Under the pieces are notes generated by a model. That model did no database searches and had not been told where the DNA came from. It worked only from the letters and a program-made list of their open reading frames with translations. DNA of 64,000 nt from positions 1-64,000 of the forward strand of contig JANWJS010000001.1 in the NCBI GenBank assembly GCA_025451845.1, given 5' to 3'. Each line of letters opens with the position of its first letter. The stretch's first letter is position 1. The translations under genes and the position numbers were made by a program. This document shows, piece by piece, positions 1 through 8,660 of the stretch. The stretch comes from Steroidobacteraceae bacterium (lineage in GTDB: Bacteria > Pseudomonadota > Gammaproteobacteria > Steroidobacterales > Steroidobacteraceae).

Positions 1-2
1 AT

Positions 3-98
3 GCCGATATCATCGTGACGGGGGACGACGACCTGCTGGAGCTCCATCCGTTCCGGGGGATCGAGATCATCACCCCCAGGGAGTACCTCAAACGGTGA
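3..98 (+). CDS. PIN-domain toxin, C-terminal fragment
   Basis: The window opens inside a reading frame whose last 31 codons end in TGA at 96-98. The visible tail has a DIIVTGDDDLL stretch followed by an ITPREYL-type end, the usual C-terminus of putative toxin-antitoxin PIN-domain RNases. In that family the acidic cluster after TGD completes the metal site. The N-terminal two thirds and any antitoxin lie before the window. The gene points towards the integrase, which fits an accessory island. The assignment rests on a short tail only. Confidence 0.55.
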   Translation, partial: ADIIVTGDDDLLELHPFRGIEIITPREYLKR

Positions 99-132
99 TC
101 TTCGGAGCGCAGCGACCCAGCGGCTGCTTGGC

Positions 133-1398
133 TCATCCCACCTTGCGTTTCTCTGATCGCTGGCCAATCGCCGCTACCTTGCGATCGCCGCGCTCGGTCT
201 CGAGCAGCAGAGCGGTCCACTGCACGAGCGCCGCACGCCGCTCCTTGAAGTAATCGTGTCGGTCATAGGTTCCCTCGACCCCGCGCAGCTGGTGCCCCAG
301 GCAGCGCTCGGCCACTTCGCGCCGGATACCGAGCGCGGCGAGCTGGGTCCGTGCGGTGCGCCGCAGGTCGTGGAGCGTGAAAGGCCGCAAACCGTGCGGC
401 ACGCGCTCCAGAGCTACGTTCAGCGTATCGAGACCAACATGCGGTACGCGCTCGCGAGGGTCGCGCCGGCGCTTCGGGAACAAATATTCGTTGCTGGCCG
501 CAAGCGTCTTGAGCTCCCTGAGCCAACCGACCACCTCGGGCACCAGCGGAATGTCGAGGGCGGCAGCTGTCTTGGTGCGGGACGCGGGAAGATGCCAGAC
601 CGCGCCTTGAGGCGTGCTGCCGTCGAGATCAAATTCTTCCGACCGGGCGCCCAGCAGTTCGCCCTTGCGGACGCAGAGTGCGAGCAGGAGTTTGAGGGCA
701 AGTGCATTGGCGACGCCGAAGGTCGGCGTTTCGCGGACCTTCTCGAAAAGCTGCGCCAGCTCATCGAGGCTCAGGGCGCGGCTGCGGGGCCTCTCCGTGC
801 CGCCTCCATCGAGGCGCGGTGAGAAACCGGAGGCCGGGTTGGCAGGGACCATGCGCCGACGCACGCCGAAGGCAAAGATGCGATAGGCGAAGCGCAGCAG
901 GTCGTTTGCCGCCGTCGGTGCTCGTCCCTTGACCTCATCGATCACGCGGGCGATGTCCGCGGCGGTGACCTCCGCCGCCGCCGTGCGGCCGAGCTTGGGC
1001 AGCAGGTATTTCTCGAGATGCCGGCGCGGAACGCTTGGGTGCTTGATCCCGCGGCCGATGATCTCGTTCCGGTACCACTCTTCGCACAACTCTCGAAAAG
1101 AGCCGCGCTGCCGCTGCGCGGCTTCACTGGCGCGGCGCACGCTCAAGGGGTCCTGCTGCCTGTCGAGCAGCACACGGGCCTCGCGCGCCTCGATGCGGGC
1201 CTGTGCAAGCGACATGGCGGGGTAGTGGCCGAGAGTCAGCCAGTGCTCACGGCCGGCGAAGTGATAGCGCAGCGTCCACGAGGCGCCATCGCGAGTCTGC
1301 TTGCGCAGATACAGCCCGTCGCCATCACTGAGCAGCATCCGCTCGCCCGATCGGTGTGCCCGCTCAACCGCGAGCGTAGTGAGTTTCGCGCGTCCCAT
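133..1398 (-). CDS. P4-type tyrosine recombinase/integrase
   Basis: This is a 421-residue site-specific recombinase that would integrate or excise a genomic island. Residues 1-95 form the DUF4102-type arm-binding domain, about 100-200 the core-binding domain, and 205-400 the catalytic domain. The catalytic set is complete: R244 (CVRKGE), K276 (RTKT), H343-x-x-R346 (LHDLRR), H369 (LGH) and nucleophile Y378 (TYDRHDY). The length is normal for the P4 family and no damage is visible. The C-terminus faces the PIN fragment, so the element probably extends to the left of the window. No tRNA gene was found beside it, although this family often uses tRNA attachment sites. Confidence 0.9.
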   Translation of the reverse strand: MGRAKLTTLAVERAHRSGERMLLSDGDGLYLRKQTRDGASWTLRYHFAGREHWLTLGHYPAMSLAQARIEAREARVLLDRQQDPLSVRRASEAAQRQRGSFRELCEEWYRNEIIGRGIKHPSVPRRHLEKYLLPKLGRTAAAEVTAADIARVIDEVKGRAPTAANDLLRFAYRIFAFGVRRRMVPANPASGFSPRLDGGGTERPRSRALSLDELAQLFEKVRETPTFGVANALALKLLLALCVRKGELLGARSEEFDLDGSTPQGAVWHLPASRTKTAAALDIPLVPEVVGWLRELKTLAASNEYLFPKRRRDPRERVPHVGLDTLNVALERVPHGLRPFTLHDLRRTARTQLAALGIRREVAERCLGHQLRGVEGTYDRHDYFKERRAALVQWTALLLETERGDRKVAAIGQRSEKRKVG

Positions 1399-1508
1399 TA
1401 GACCCCTCCATCCGCAAGGATTCGATCCGGCGGCTCTCGATCTGGGTGGTTTGCGAAGTTTCGGCGCCTCGCAAGCCGCCCTGATCCTCGAATCGCAGCA
1501 ACGGACTT

Positions 1509-1546
1509 AGCTACAAGTCAGCTACCGTACTAGCTACAGGATAGCT
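1509..1546. repeat. Phased AGCTA direct repeats upstream of the integrase
   Basis: Four copies of AGCT(A) start at 1509, 1520, 1532 and 1543. The first three read AGCTAC and the fourth AGCTGA. The 11-12-base period places them on the same face of the helix. They lie 111-148 bases upstream of the integrase start, so arm-type integrase sites or an operator for its promoter are plausible. That function is inferred. Confidence 0.5.
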
Positions 1547-1566
1547 GATATAGGGTTGGATGGGAG

Positions 1567-1582
1567 TGGCCATTTATGGCCA
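1567..1582. promoter_or_regulatory. Inverted repeat TGGCCAT-TT-ATGGCCA
   Basis: A perfect 7-base inverted repeat with a 2-base spacer lies between the integrase and yicC. It could be a regulator site or part of the element boundary. No partner protein can be named. The rest of the 246-base gap (1399-1644) shows no gene. Confidence 0.35.
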
Positions 1583-1644
1583 AAATCACTAGAAATGCAG
1601 GGTATTCGGGAGGGGTGATGGATCCGTCTCGACGCCCCTAGACG

Positions 1645-2508
1645 CTATTCCGCGTTCTGCACCTGCTCCCGCATCTGCTCGATGACGACCTTCATGTCCA
1701 CCGCGCTGCGGGTGGTCTCGAGGTCCTGAGACTTCGATGACAGGGTGTTCGCCTCGCGGTTGAGCTCCTGCATCAGAAAATCGAGGCGCCGGCCGGCAGG
1801 CTCATTGGCGGCAAGGACGCGGCGGATTTCCTGGATGTGGCCGGACAGGCGATCGAGCTCCTCATCGACATCCAGCCGCTGCAGCAGCAGCGCGAGCTCC
1901 TGTTCCAGGCGGTCCTGATCCACGCTGGCGGTCAGCTCCTTCAGCCGATCGTCGAGCCGCGTCCGCATCCGGGTATGAACCTCGGGCAAGCGGTCCCGCA
2001 CCTGCCGCACCTGTTCCTCCAGGCTGGCGCAGCGCAGCTCCAGGATCTCCTTGAGCCGCAGCCCCTCCCGTGCCCGCGCCGCCACCAGGTCCTCCAGCGT
2101 GCTGCCGAACAGCGCCTTGGCGGCCACCATCAGCTCCTCGCCCGCGGAGCTGTCCTCCTTGAGCACACCGGGCCAGCGCAGCACATCCACCAGATTCACC
2201 GTGTTCGCCGGGAAGGAGCGGCTGATGTCCTTCAGGCGCGCGAGCAAGCGCTCGAGTGCCTGGGCGTCGACCTCGAGCCCAGCCTCGGAGGCTTGTGCGC
2301 GGCGGTAGCTGAGCACGCAGTCGACCTTGCCGCGGCGCACCTCGCGAGCCAGGTGCTGGCGCAGCTCGCCCTCGGCGGATCGCAGCTCATCCGGCAGGCG
2401 AAAGCCGGCTTCGAGAAAGCGATGATTGACGCTGCGCAACTCGCAGACGAGCGTTCCCCAGGAGCCGGAGATCTCCCGCCGCGCAAAGCCCGTCATGCTG
2501 GCGATCAT
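1645..2508 (-). CDS. yicC: YicC family endoribonuclease
   Basis: A 287-residue protein of the YicC/YloC family, which contains endoribonucleases implicated in RNA turnover. It opens with the family signature MIASMTGFAR, has the SVNHRFLE segment near residue 27, a charged helical middle, and the conserved DUF1732 tail (RLDFLMQELNREANTL...SSKSQD...VDMKVVIEQMREQ). The length matches E. coli YicC and the start is supported by the family N-terminus. It is transcribed away from the phosphatase-rph pair, with a 78-base divergent gap. yicC next to rph and gmk is a familiar gammaproteobacterial neighbourhood. Confidence 0.93.
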   Translation of the reverse strand: MIASMTGFARREISGSWGTLVCELRSVNHRFLEAGFRLPDELRSAEGELRQHLAREVRRGKVDCVLSYRRAQASEAGLEVDAQALERLLARLKDISRSFPANTVNLVDVLRWPGVLKEDSSAGEELMVAAKALFGSTLEDLVAARAREGLRLKEILELRCASLEEQVRQVRDRLPEVHTRMRTRLDDRLKELTASVDQDRLEQELALLLQRLDVDEELDRLSGHIQEIRRVLAANEPAGRRLDFLMQELNREANTLSSKSQDLETTRSAVDMKVVIEQMREQVQNAE

Positions 2509-2586
2509 TGTTTAAACGCTGCGCCCCCGGCGGCGCCGGGTGATATAAAGGGGAATCCAAAGTCTAACAGATGCAGGGATTTCTTC

Positions 2587-3351
2587 TTGCGGGTTGAGTA
2601 CACCGACGTCAGCCTCGTGGGCGGGCGCGAGGAGAACCAGGACCGGGTCGCCGCCGTGGTGACGGATAATGCCGCGTTGCTCCTCATCGCCGACGGCATG
2701 GGCGGCCACGCCAACGGCGCGCGTGCCGCGGAGATCACTCGCGAAATCGTGCTCGATGCCTTCGGGCATGCGACGCAGCCGCTCTTCGATCCGCTCGGAT
2801 TCCTGCACCTGGCCCTCGGCCGCGCGCACGAGGAAGTCGTCAAGCTCGGTGCCCCGCTGCCGCTCGAGCAGCGGCCGCGCGCCACCTGCGCGCTCTGCCT
2901 GGTGCAACAGGGCGCCTCCTGGTGGGCGCACGTCGGCGACAGTCGCATCTATCATCTGCGCGGCGGCGCGCTGGTCAGCCGCAGCCGCGACCACAGCCAC
3001 GTCGAGGTACTGCTGCGCGAAGGGCTGATCACCGCGGAGCAGGCGCATACCCATCCCCATCGCAACTTCGTCGAATGCTGTCTCGGCGGCGATCCCATCC
3101 TTCCCGACATGGCGATCGCGCGACGACGCCCGCTGACCTCCGGAGATGTGCTAATGGTGTGCACCGACGGTTTGTGGAGCGGCCTGCAGGACGCGGAAAT
3201 CGCCGCAGAGCTCTCCGGGCCCGGCGGCTCCAGCGGCAGCGCGGGGGTCCCGCTGCAGGAAAAGCTGCTCGAGCTGGGCCAGAGAGCCGTGACCCGAAAC
3301 GGCACCGCGAGCGACAACACCTCCGCGGCCGCGCTGCGCTGGCTGTCATGA
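2587..3351 (+). CDS. PP2C-family serine/threonine protein phosphatase
   Basis: A metal-dependent phosphatase of about 254 residues. Motifs appear in PP2C order: REENQD (residue 14 on), [11 protein letters not shown] (34 on), [40 protein letters not shown] and [11 protein letters not shown]. The acidic residues that bind the two metals are present. The frame is open far upstream, but conservation starts at [12 protein letters not shown], so TTG at 2587 is chosen; AGGGA at 2575-2579 lies 7 bases before it. Its stop overlaps the rph start (ATGA), so the two are probably translationally coupled. No partner kinase is visible and the substrate is unknown. Confidence 0.88.
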   Translation: MRVEYTDVSLVGGREENQDRVAAVVTDNAALLLIADGMGGHANGARAAEITREIVLDAFGHATQPLFDPLGFLHLALGRAHEEVVKLGAPLPLEQRPRATCALCLVQQGASWWAHVGDSRIYHLRGGALVSRSRDHSHVEVLLREGLITAEQAHTHPHRNFVECCLGGDPILPDMAIARRRPLTSGDVLMVCTDGLWSGLQDAEIAAELSGPGGSSGSAGVPLQEKLLELGQRAVTRNGTASDNTSAAALRWLS

Positions 3352-4070
3352 CGCGCCCGAGCGGACGCGCGCCCGATGAGATGCGCCCGGTCGGCTTCAC
3401 GCGCCGGTTCGCCAAGCACGCCGAGGGCGCGGTGTTGATCGAGGTCGGCGATACCCAGGTGTTGTGCACCGCCAGCATCGAGGATACGGTGCCGTCTTTC
3501 CTGCGCGGCAAGGACCAGGGCTGGGTCACGGCCGAATACGGGATGCTGCCTCGCTCGACGCACACGCGCTCGCAGCGCGAAGCCGCACGCGGCAAGCAGA
3601 GTGGCCGCACGCAGGAGATCCAACGTCTCATCGGACGGTCGCTGCGCGCCGTCATCGACCTCAGGGCGCTGGGCCCGCGCACGGTCACAATTGACTGCGA
3701 CGTACTCCAGGCCGACGGCGGCACACGCACCGCCTCGATCACCGGCGGTTACCTGGCGCTCGCGCAGGCCTGCGGTAAGTTGGTCGCCCAGCGCACGATT
3801 CCCGCAAGTCCGCTGCACGGACAGGTCGCGGCCATCTCGGTCGGCATCGTCGGCGGGCAGCCGGTGTTGGATCTGGATTACCGCGAGGACTCGCAGGCCG
3901 AGACCGACATGAACGTGGTGATGCGCAGCGGCGGCGCATTTATCGAGCTGCAGGGCACCGCGGAAGGACACGCTTTCCGGCGCCATGAGCTCGACGCCAT
4001 GCTCGCGCTCGCGGCCGGGGGCATAGAAGCCCTGTTCTCCTTGCAGACCCAGGCCATGGAGAGCGCATGA
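3348..4070 (+). CDS. rph: Ribonuclease PH
   Basis: A 240-residue phosphorolytic 3'-5' exoribonuclease that trims tRNA 3' ends using phosphate. Family motifs are intact: [13 protein letters not shown] at the start, [57 protein letters not shown], and [18 protein letters not shown] near the C-terminus, which holds the acidic residues of the active site. The length is that of other RNase PH proteins. The ATG overlaps the PP2C stop by 4 bases. An 85-base gap without a gene separates it from the rdgB part of the next frame. Confidence 0.96.
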   Translation: MTRPSGRAPDEMRPVGFTRRFAKHAEGAVLIEVGDTQVLCTASIEDTVPSFLRGKDQGWVTAEYGMLPRSTHTRSQREAARGKQSGRTQEIQRLIGRSLRAVIDLRALGPRTVTIDCDVLQADGGTRTASITGGYLALAQACGKLVAQRTIPASPLHGQVAAISVGIVGGQPVLDLDYREDSQAETDMNVVMRSGGAFIELQGTAEGHAFRRHELDAMLALAAGGIEALFSLQTQAMESA

Positions 4071-4155
4071 CGGCGATCTTCATCGGCGCGCAGCGCCGCT
4101 ACTCGGCCGGGATTCGCCCGTCCCCGCGAGTCCCGTCGAGACCTGCGCGCAGCGC

Positions 4156-5418
4156 ATGACGACCCAGACGGTCCTCGCGAGCGGCAATCCGGGCAAGCTG
4201 CGGGAACTGCAGGCCATCCTGGCGCCGCTCGGCCTCGAGTTGCTCGCGCAGAGCGCGCTCGACATCGATTCGCCGCCGGAAACCGGCAGCACGTTTCTCG
4301 ACAACGCGCTCATCAAGGCCCGCCACGCGGCGCGACACTCCGGCCTTCCGGCGCTGGCCGACGACTCCGGCATCGAGGCCGACGCGCTCGACGGCCGGCC
4401 GGGCGTCCATTCGGCGCGGTTCGCGGGCGAGGGGGCGAGCGATGCCGACAATCTCAACAAGCTCCTCGCCGAGCTGCACCAGGTTCCGATGGAGTTCCGC
4501 CAGGCGCGCTATCACTGCGTAATCGCCTTCGTGCGCCGGCACGATGATCCGCAGCCGATCATCGCGCACGGCACCTGGGAGGGCCGCATCGCGCTCGAGC
4601 CGCGGGGCAGCGGCGGCTTCGGCTACGACCCGATATTCCTGCCCGCCAATGGGCGTGGCACCGCGGCAGAGCTCGACCCGGCCGTGAAGAACCAAGTCAG
4701 TCATCGCGCTCAGGCGTTGCGCGCCTGGGTTGCCGCGGCGCGCGAAGAGCTCGGCCTCGAGACAGCCGGGATGACGCCCAGCACGCGCGGCACGCTCTTC
4801 GTACTGGCCGCCCCGTCGGGCGCCGGCAAGACCTCGCTCGTGAAGGCGCTGCTCGAGCGCATGCCCGCGCTGCGAATGTCCGTCTCCCACACCACGCGGC
4901 CGCGGCGTCAGACGGAGGAACACGGACGCGAGTACTACTTCGTCAACGTACCGGAGTTCGAGCGGCTCGTCACCGAGGAGCAGTTCCTCGAGCACGCCCG
5001 CGTGTTCGACAATCTCTACGGCACGGCGCGCGCGCCCGTTGAAACGCGCCTCGCACAGGGCGGCGACATCGTGCTGGAGATCGACTGGCAGGGCGCCCGG
5101 CAGGTGCGCGCGGCCATGCCCGACTGCGTCACGATCTTCATCCTGCCTCCTTCCCGCGAGGCCCTGGAGAAACGCCTGCAGAGCCGCGCGACCGATTCTG
5201 CCGAAGTGATCGGCCGCCGCCTGCGCGACGCCGTGAGCGACATGTCGCACTGGCGGGAGTTCGACTACGTCGTCGTGAACGACGAGTTCGAGAGGGCGGT
5301 GGCAGACCTTATGGCGATCGTCGCAGCGCATGGCCAGGGCTCCCGCGAGGCCAGGGCCCTGCGGCTGGCCGCCACCCGCCCCGAGCTGGCACCCCTCCTG
5401 GATCGCCTCCTGGCCTGA
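4156..5418 (+). CDS. rdgB-gmk: Fused RdgB-Gmk: dITP/XTP pyrophosphatase plus guanylate kinase
   Basis: One 420-residue frame carries two complete enzymes. Residues 1-205 are RdgB, which removes non-canonical purine triphosphates; its motifs are LASGNPGKLREL, TGSTFLDNALIKAR, ALADDSGIEADAL, GSGGFGYDPIFLP and NQVSHRAQAL. Residues 206-420 are guanylate kinase (GMP to GDP): Walker A APSGAGKTS, SVSHTTRPRR, EYYFV, ILEIDWQGARQVR. Both parts are full length and joined by a short segment (EELGLETAG) with no stop. In relatives the two are separate genes. ATG 4771 could still start Gmk alone, though no strong ribosome site precedes it. A one-base sequencing error is the main alternative. Confidence 0.9.
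   Translation: MTTQTVLASGNPGKLRELQAILAPLGLELLAQSALDIDSPPETGSTFLDNALIKARHAARHSGLPALADDSGIEADALDGRPGVHSARFAGEGASDADNLNKLLAELHQVPMEFRQARYHCVIAFVRRHDDPQPIIAHGTWEGRIALEPRGSGGFGYDPIFLPANGRGTAAELDPAVKNQVSHRAQALRAWVAAAREELGLETAGMTPSTRGTLFVLAAPSGAGKTSLVKALLERMPALRMSVSHTTRPRRQTEEHGREYYFVNVPEFERLVTEEQFLEHARVFDNLYGTARAPVETRLAQGGDIVLEIDWQGARQVRAAMPDCVTIFILPPSREALEKRLQSRATDSAEVIGRRLRDAVSDMSHWREFDYVVVNDEFERAVADLMAIVAAHGQGSREARALRLAATRPELAPLLDRLLA
4771..5418 (+). other. gmk: Guanylate kinase module of the RdgB-Gmk frame
   Basis: This marks the Gmk half (215 residues from M206 of the joint frame; E. coli Gmk is about 207). ATG 4771 sits where an independent gmk would normally begin, and TGA in the +1 frame overlaps this ATG. 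The arrangement therefore looks like an ancestral overlapping ATGA junction whose frame became continuous. Downstream order gmk-rpoZ-spoT is the standard one. Whether a free Gmk is also made cannot be judged. Confidence 0.75.
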
Positions 5419-5441
5419 GCACCGCGTAGGCTTGTCTCTGG

Positions 5442-5469
5442 GCTCAAAATCGCCTGCGGCGCTTTGAGC
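5442..5469 (+). terminator. Hairpin after gmk
   Basis: GCTCAAA (5442-5448) pairs with TTTGAGC (5463-5469), and inside it CGCC pairs with GGCG, giving about 11 base pairs. It begins 24 bases after the gmk stop. There is no T-run, so it may stabilise the transcript or weakly terminate rather than act as a classic intrinsic terminator. Confidence 0.4.
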
Positions 5470-5525
5470 GGAGCGCGGCCGTGCGATCGCATTCTCCGGC
5501 GGCGGGAACGGCCCGGGGCCGCTTA

Positions 5526-5555
5526 TTCACTTGCTTTTGTACTTTGCGATATAGT
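5526..5555 (+). promoter_or_regulatory. Candidate sigma-70 promoter for rpoZ
   Basis: TTCACT (5526-5531) and TATAGT (5550-5555) are 18 bases apart in an AT-richer patch of an otherwise GC-rich gap, 47 bases upstream of the rpoZ ATG. The match to consensus is good at -10 and moderate at -35. It would let rpoZ-spoT be transcribed apart from gmk. Confidence 0.4.
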
Positions 5556-5602
5556 GTGCAATCTCCCGCGCTCGTCGCGCTCATCCTTTTCCTACCTCTA
5601 CC

Positions 5603-5881
5603 ATGGCCCGTATTACCGTCGAAGACTGTCTGCAAAACGTCGATAACCTCTTCCAGCTGGTCATTCTGGCCGCCCAGCGCGCCCGCAGGCTCGCCAACGG
5701 CGCCGAGCCCACCGTCGGCTGGGAGAATGACAAGCCCACCGTCGTCGCGCTGCGGGAGATCGCAGCGGGCAATGTCACGCTCGACATGCTCCGCGAGCCC
5801 GAGCCTCCGGCCGAGCCGGCGATCCCCGAGCTCGAGGCTCAATCCACCTTCCGCGCGCCGCAGTTCGGTCTAGGGGACTAG
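5603..5881 (+). CDS. rpoZ: RNA polymerase omega subunit
   Basis: A 92-residue protein opening [10 protein letters not shown] with [16 protein letters not shown], then [15 protein letters not shown], the core motifs of omega. Omega binds the beta-prime subunit, helps assemble RNA polymerase and forms part of a ppGpp site in proteobacteria. That fits its position just before spoT. The length is normal; the C-terminal tail after residue 65 is acidic and proline-rich as in relatives. A multi-hairpin repeat begins 6 bases after the stop. Confidence 0.95.
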   Translation: MARITVEDCLQNVDNLFQLVILAAQRARRLANGAEPTVGWENDKPTVVALREIAAGNVTLDMLREPEPPAEPAIPELEAQSTFRAPQFGLGD

Positions 5882-5887
5882 TTTGAA

Positions 5888-5990
5888 GCGCTGGATCCGG
5901 GCTCCTGCCCGGCCCAGCGCGCCTCGGGCAAAAGGCGTGGTTTTTGCCGGAGGCTCCGCCACCTGCGGCGGCGGGGCACATCCATGTACC
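5888..5990 (+). repeat. Multi-hairpin interspersed repeat, copy 1
   Basis: This copy consists of four consecutive hairpins. GCGCTGG pairs with CCAGCGC around an inner CCGGGC/GCCCGG stem with loop TCCT. GGCAAAA pairs with TTTTGCC. CCGCC pairs with GGCGG. A weaker ACAT/ATGT stem closes the unit. Near-identical units lie at 47416 and 52058. It fills the gap between the rpoZ stop and spoT and ends about 40 bases before the spoT start. REP/BIME-like elements of this kind can affect mRNA stability or termination; the role here is inferred. Confidence 0.85.
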
Positions 5991-6030
5991 TGAGGCGGAT
6001 CGGCTACGAACTGAGAGCAACCAGCATCCT

Positions 6031-8268
6031 ATGGACTACGCGTCTTCGCTCCTGGGACTGCTCCCCGGCGGAAGGCGCACCCCGGGGCTCAAGGAGCTTC
6101 TGGCCGCAGTCGGTCAATACCTGCCGCCGGACCAGGTAGCGCGCATCGAGGAGGCGGCCGAGTTCGGCGCGTCCGCGCACAAGGGGCAGAAGCGGCTCTC
6201 CGGCGAGCCTTACATCGCCCATCCGGTAGCGGCGGCGGCCATCCTCGCCGACCTGCACCTCGATGCCGATACGCTGATCGCGGCGATCCTGCACGACGTC
6301 ATCGAGGACACCCCGACGCCGAAGGACCAGCTCGCCGCGCGCTTCGGCGGTGATGTCGCGGAGCTGGTCGACGGCGTGACGAAGCTCGATGCCATCCAGT
6401 TCAAGAGCCGTGAGGAAGCGCAGGCGGAGTCGTTCCGCAAAATGCTCCTTGCGATGGTGCGTGACCTGCGGGTCATCCTGGTCAAGCTCGCTGACCGCAC
6501 CCACAACATGCGCACCATCGAAGCCATGCCGTTGCCGCGGCGCCGCGCCGTCGCCCGGGAGACGCTGGAGATCTACGCGCCGATCGCGGAGCGCCTCGGC
6601 CTCTACAACATGAAGCTCGAGCTCGAGGACCTGGGCTTCGAGGCGCTCTATCCGCACCGCCATGAAGTGCTCGCGCGCGCGCTGCGCAAGGCACGCGGCA
6701 ACCAGAAGGAGTTTCTGAAGAAGATCGACCAGCAGCTCGGCGGCGCCCTCCTCAAGAGCGAGATTCAAGCGCGGGTGGAGACGCGCGAGAAGCACCTCTA
6801 CAGCATCTACAAGAAGATGCTGCGCAAGCGTGCCTCGCTGGCGGAAATCGTCGACGTCTACGGCCTGCGCATCATCACCGACAAGCCCGACACCTGCTAT
6901 CGCGCACTCGGCATCGTGCACTCGGTGTTCAAGCCCATGCCCGGGCGCTTCAAGGACTACATCGCCATCCCGCGCGTCAATGGCTACCAATCGCTCCACA
7001 CGACACTCTTCGGTCCCAACGGCGTGCCCATCGAGGCGCAGATCCGCACCGAGGACATGCACCGTGTGGCCGAGTCCGGTATCGCGGCGCACTGGAAGTA
7101 CAAATCCGGCGGCGATGCGGACTCCATGCAGCAGCAGCGCACGCGTGAGTGGCTGTCGAGCCTCGTCGAGCTGCAGGAGGACGGCACCTCGGAGGAGTTC
7201 CTTGAGAGCGTCAAGGTCGACCTGTTCCCGGACAAGGTTTACGTCTTCACGCCCAAGGGAACGATCCTGCGCCTGCCGAGCGGCGCGACCGTCGTGGACT
7301 TCGCATATGCAGTGCACACCGATATCGGCAACCGCTGCGTCGCCGCCAAAGTGGACCGTCGGTTGACGCCGTTGCGCACGGTGCTGCGCAACGGCCAGAC
7401 GGCAGAGATCATTACCGCCAAGGGCGCGATGCCGAATCCCTCGTGGGTCAACTTCGTCGTCACCGCCAAGGCGCGCAACGCCATCCGGCATTATCTGAAG
7501 AGCCTGCGGCGCACCGAGGCGATTGCGCTCGGCCAGCGGCTGATCAACCAGGCGCTCGGGGAATTCCGCCTCTCGCTCGAGGACGTCAGCCCCGAAGTAC
7601 AGCAGGCCGTGCTCGGGGAGTTCGGCATGAAGGACCTCGACGATCTCTACGAGAAGATCGGTCTCGGCGAGCGCCTGGCGCCCCTCGTCGCGCGGCGACT
7701 GATGCCGGCGCCGCCGGTGAATGGCGGTCCACACGCACCCGCCCCGCTGGCGATCGCAGGTACGGAGGGACTCCTGGTGTCCTACGCACGCTGCTGCTTT
7801 CCGTTGCCGCACGACCCGGTGTTCGCATTCCTCTCCGCAGGCCGCGGTGTGGTCATCCACCGTGAGCGCTGTGTCAACGTCGAGGATTATCGCAAGCACC
7901 CGGAGAAATGGCTGCCGGTGAGTTGGCGGCCCACGCCCGACCGGCTCTTCAACTCGGAGATCCGTATCTACGTGGTGAACCACACCGGGGTGCTCGCGGC
8001 GGTCGCCGCGGCGATAGCCAGCACCGAAATCAACATCCATCACGTCTCGATCGAGGAGCAGGAGGGCGACGCCTCCATTCTCACTTTTGAGCTGAAAGTG
8101 CGCGATCGCCAGCACCTGGCGCGCGTGATGCGCGTCACCCGGCGCATGCCGGACGTGACGCGTGTGAGCCGGACGATTGCCGCCCACGCGCGTACCGACT
8201 CATCGGATGGGGAGATCGAAGGCGTGGACGAGGGCGATGATCCAGGTCCTAATCCTGAAAGGTTGTGA
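6031..8268 (+). CDS. spoT: Bifunctional (p)ppGpp synthetase/hydrolase
   Basis: A 745-residue RelA/SpoT-family stringent-response enzyme that makes and degrades (p)ppGpp. The HD hydrolase domain is intact, with HKGQKR near residue 50, H88-D89 in HDVIEDT, and [10 protein letters not shown]. The synthetase domain has [17 protein letters not shown] and [10 protein letters not shown]. The RFKD sequence is the RxKD motif of bifunctional enzymes, not the ExDD of synthetase-only RelA. TGS, helical/zinc-finger ([11 protein letters not shown]) and C-terminal ACT domains follow. The frame is open further upstream, but that part lies in the repeat, so ATG 6031 is chosen. The gene sits downstream of rpoZ as in E. 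coli. Confidence 0.95.
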   Translation: MDYASSLLGLLPGGRRTPGLKELLAAVGQYLPPDQVARIEEAAEFGASAHKGQKRLSGEPYIAHPVAAAAILADLHLDADTLIAAILHDVIEDTPTPKDQLAARFGGDVAELVDGVTKLDAIQFKSREEAQAESFRKMLLAMVRDLRVILVKLADRTHNMRTIEAMPLPRRRAVARETLEIYAPIAERLGLYNMKLELEDLGFEALYPHRHEVLARALRKARGNQKEFLKKIDQQLGGALLKSEIQARVETREKHLYSIYKKMLRKRASLAEIVDVYGLRIITDKPDTCYRALGIVHSVFKPMPGRFKDYIAIPRVNGYQSLHTTLFGPNGVPIEAQIRTEDMHRVAESGIAAHWKYKSGGDADSMQQQRTREWLSSLVELQEDGTSEEFLESVKVDLFPDKVYVFTPKGTILRLPSGATVVDFAYAVHTDIGNRCVAAKVDRRLTPLRTVLRNGQTAEIITAKGAMPNPSWVNFVVTAKARNAIRHYLKSLRRTEAIALGQRLINQALGEFRLSLEDVSPEVQQAVLGEFGMKDLDDLYEKIGLGERLAPLVARRLMPAPPVNGGPHAPAPLAIAGTEGLLVSYARCCFPLPHDPVFAFLSAGRGVVIHRERCVNVEDYRKHPEKWLPVSWRPTPDRLFNSEIRIYVVNHTGVLAAVAAAIASTEINIHHVSIEEQEGDASILTFELKVRDRQHLARVMRVTRRMPDVTRVSRTIAAHARTDSSDGEIEGVDEGDDPGPNPERL

Positions 8269-8276
8269 GGAAGCCA

Positions 8277-8660
8277 ATGAGCCGCAAAGCGATTCATACC
8301 GAGCGTGCGCCGCAGGCGATCGGCACCTATTCCCAGGCGGTGCGCGCGGGCGATACCGTCTACCTGTCGGGCCAGATCCCCTTCGATCCGGCCACGAAGG
8401 AGCTGATCACGGGCGACATCGAAGCGGAGATCGGCCGCGTGTTCGAGAACCTGAAGGCGGTCGCCGAGGCCGCAGGAGGAACCCTGGCGCAGGCCGTGAA
8501 GGTCAACGTCTACCTGACCGACCTCGCGCATTTCGCCAAGGTCAACGAGATCATGGCGCAGTACTTTCCCCAGCCCTATCCGGCACGGGCAGCCGTCGGC
8601 GTCGCGCAGCTGCCCCGCGGAGCGCGTGTCGAGGCCGAGTGCGTCCTCTATCTTGGCTGA
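8277..8660 (+). CDS. ridA: RidA family enamine/imine deaminase
   Basis: A 127-residue member of the YjgF/YER057c/UK114 family. RidA hydrolyses reactive 2-aminoacrylate made by PLP enzymes. Motifs include [49 protein letters not shown] and the active-site region [21 protein letters not shown], with the conserved Arg. ATG 8277 is preferred over an in-frame GTG at 8265 because GAGG at 8267-8270 is correctly spaced and the family begins here. It follows spoT by 8 bases and is the usual gammaproteobacterial neighbour between spoT and recG. Confidence 0.94.
   Translation: MSRKAIHTERAPQAIGTYSQAVRAGDTVYLSGQIPFDPATKELITGDIEAEIGRVFENLKAVAEAAGGTLAQAVKVNVYLTDLAHFAKVNEIMAQYFPQPYPARAAVGVAQLPRGARVEAECVLYLG

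Noticed and set aside
1399-1644. Possible tRNA or tRNA 3' end as integrase attachment site
   Set aside because: GATTCGATCC resembles a T-loop, but no acceptor stem, anticodon arm or CCA end could be folded on either strand.
6004-8187. 727-codon open frame on the minus strand opposite spoT
   Set aside because: It mirrors the high-GC codon pattern of spoT, has no recognisable motif, and spoT is unmistakable on the other strand.
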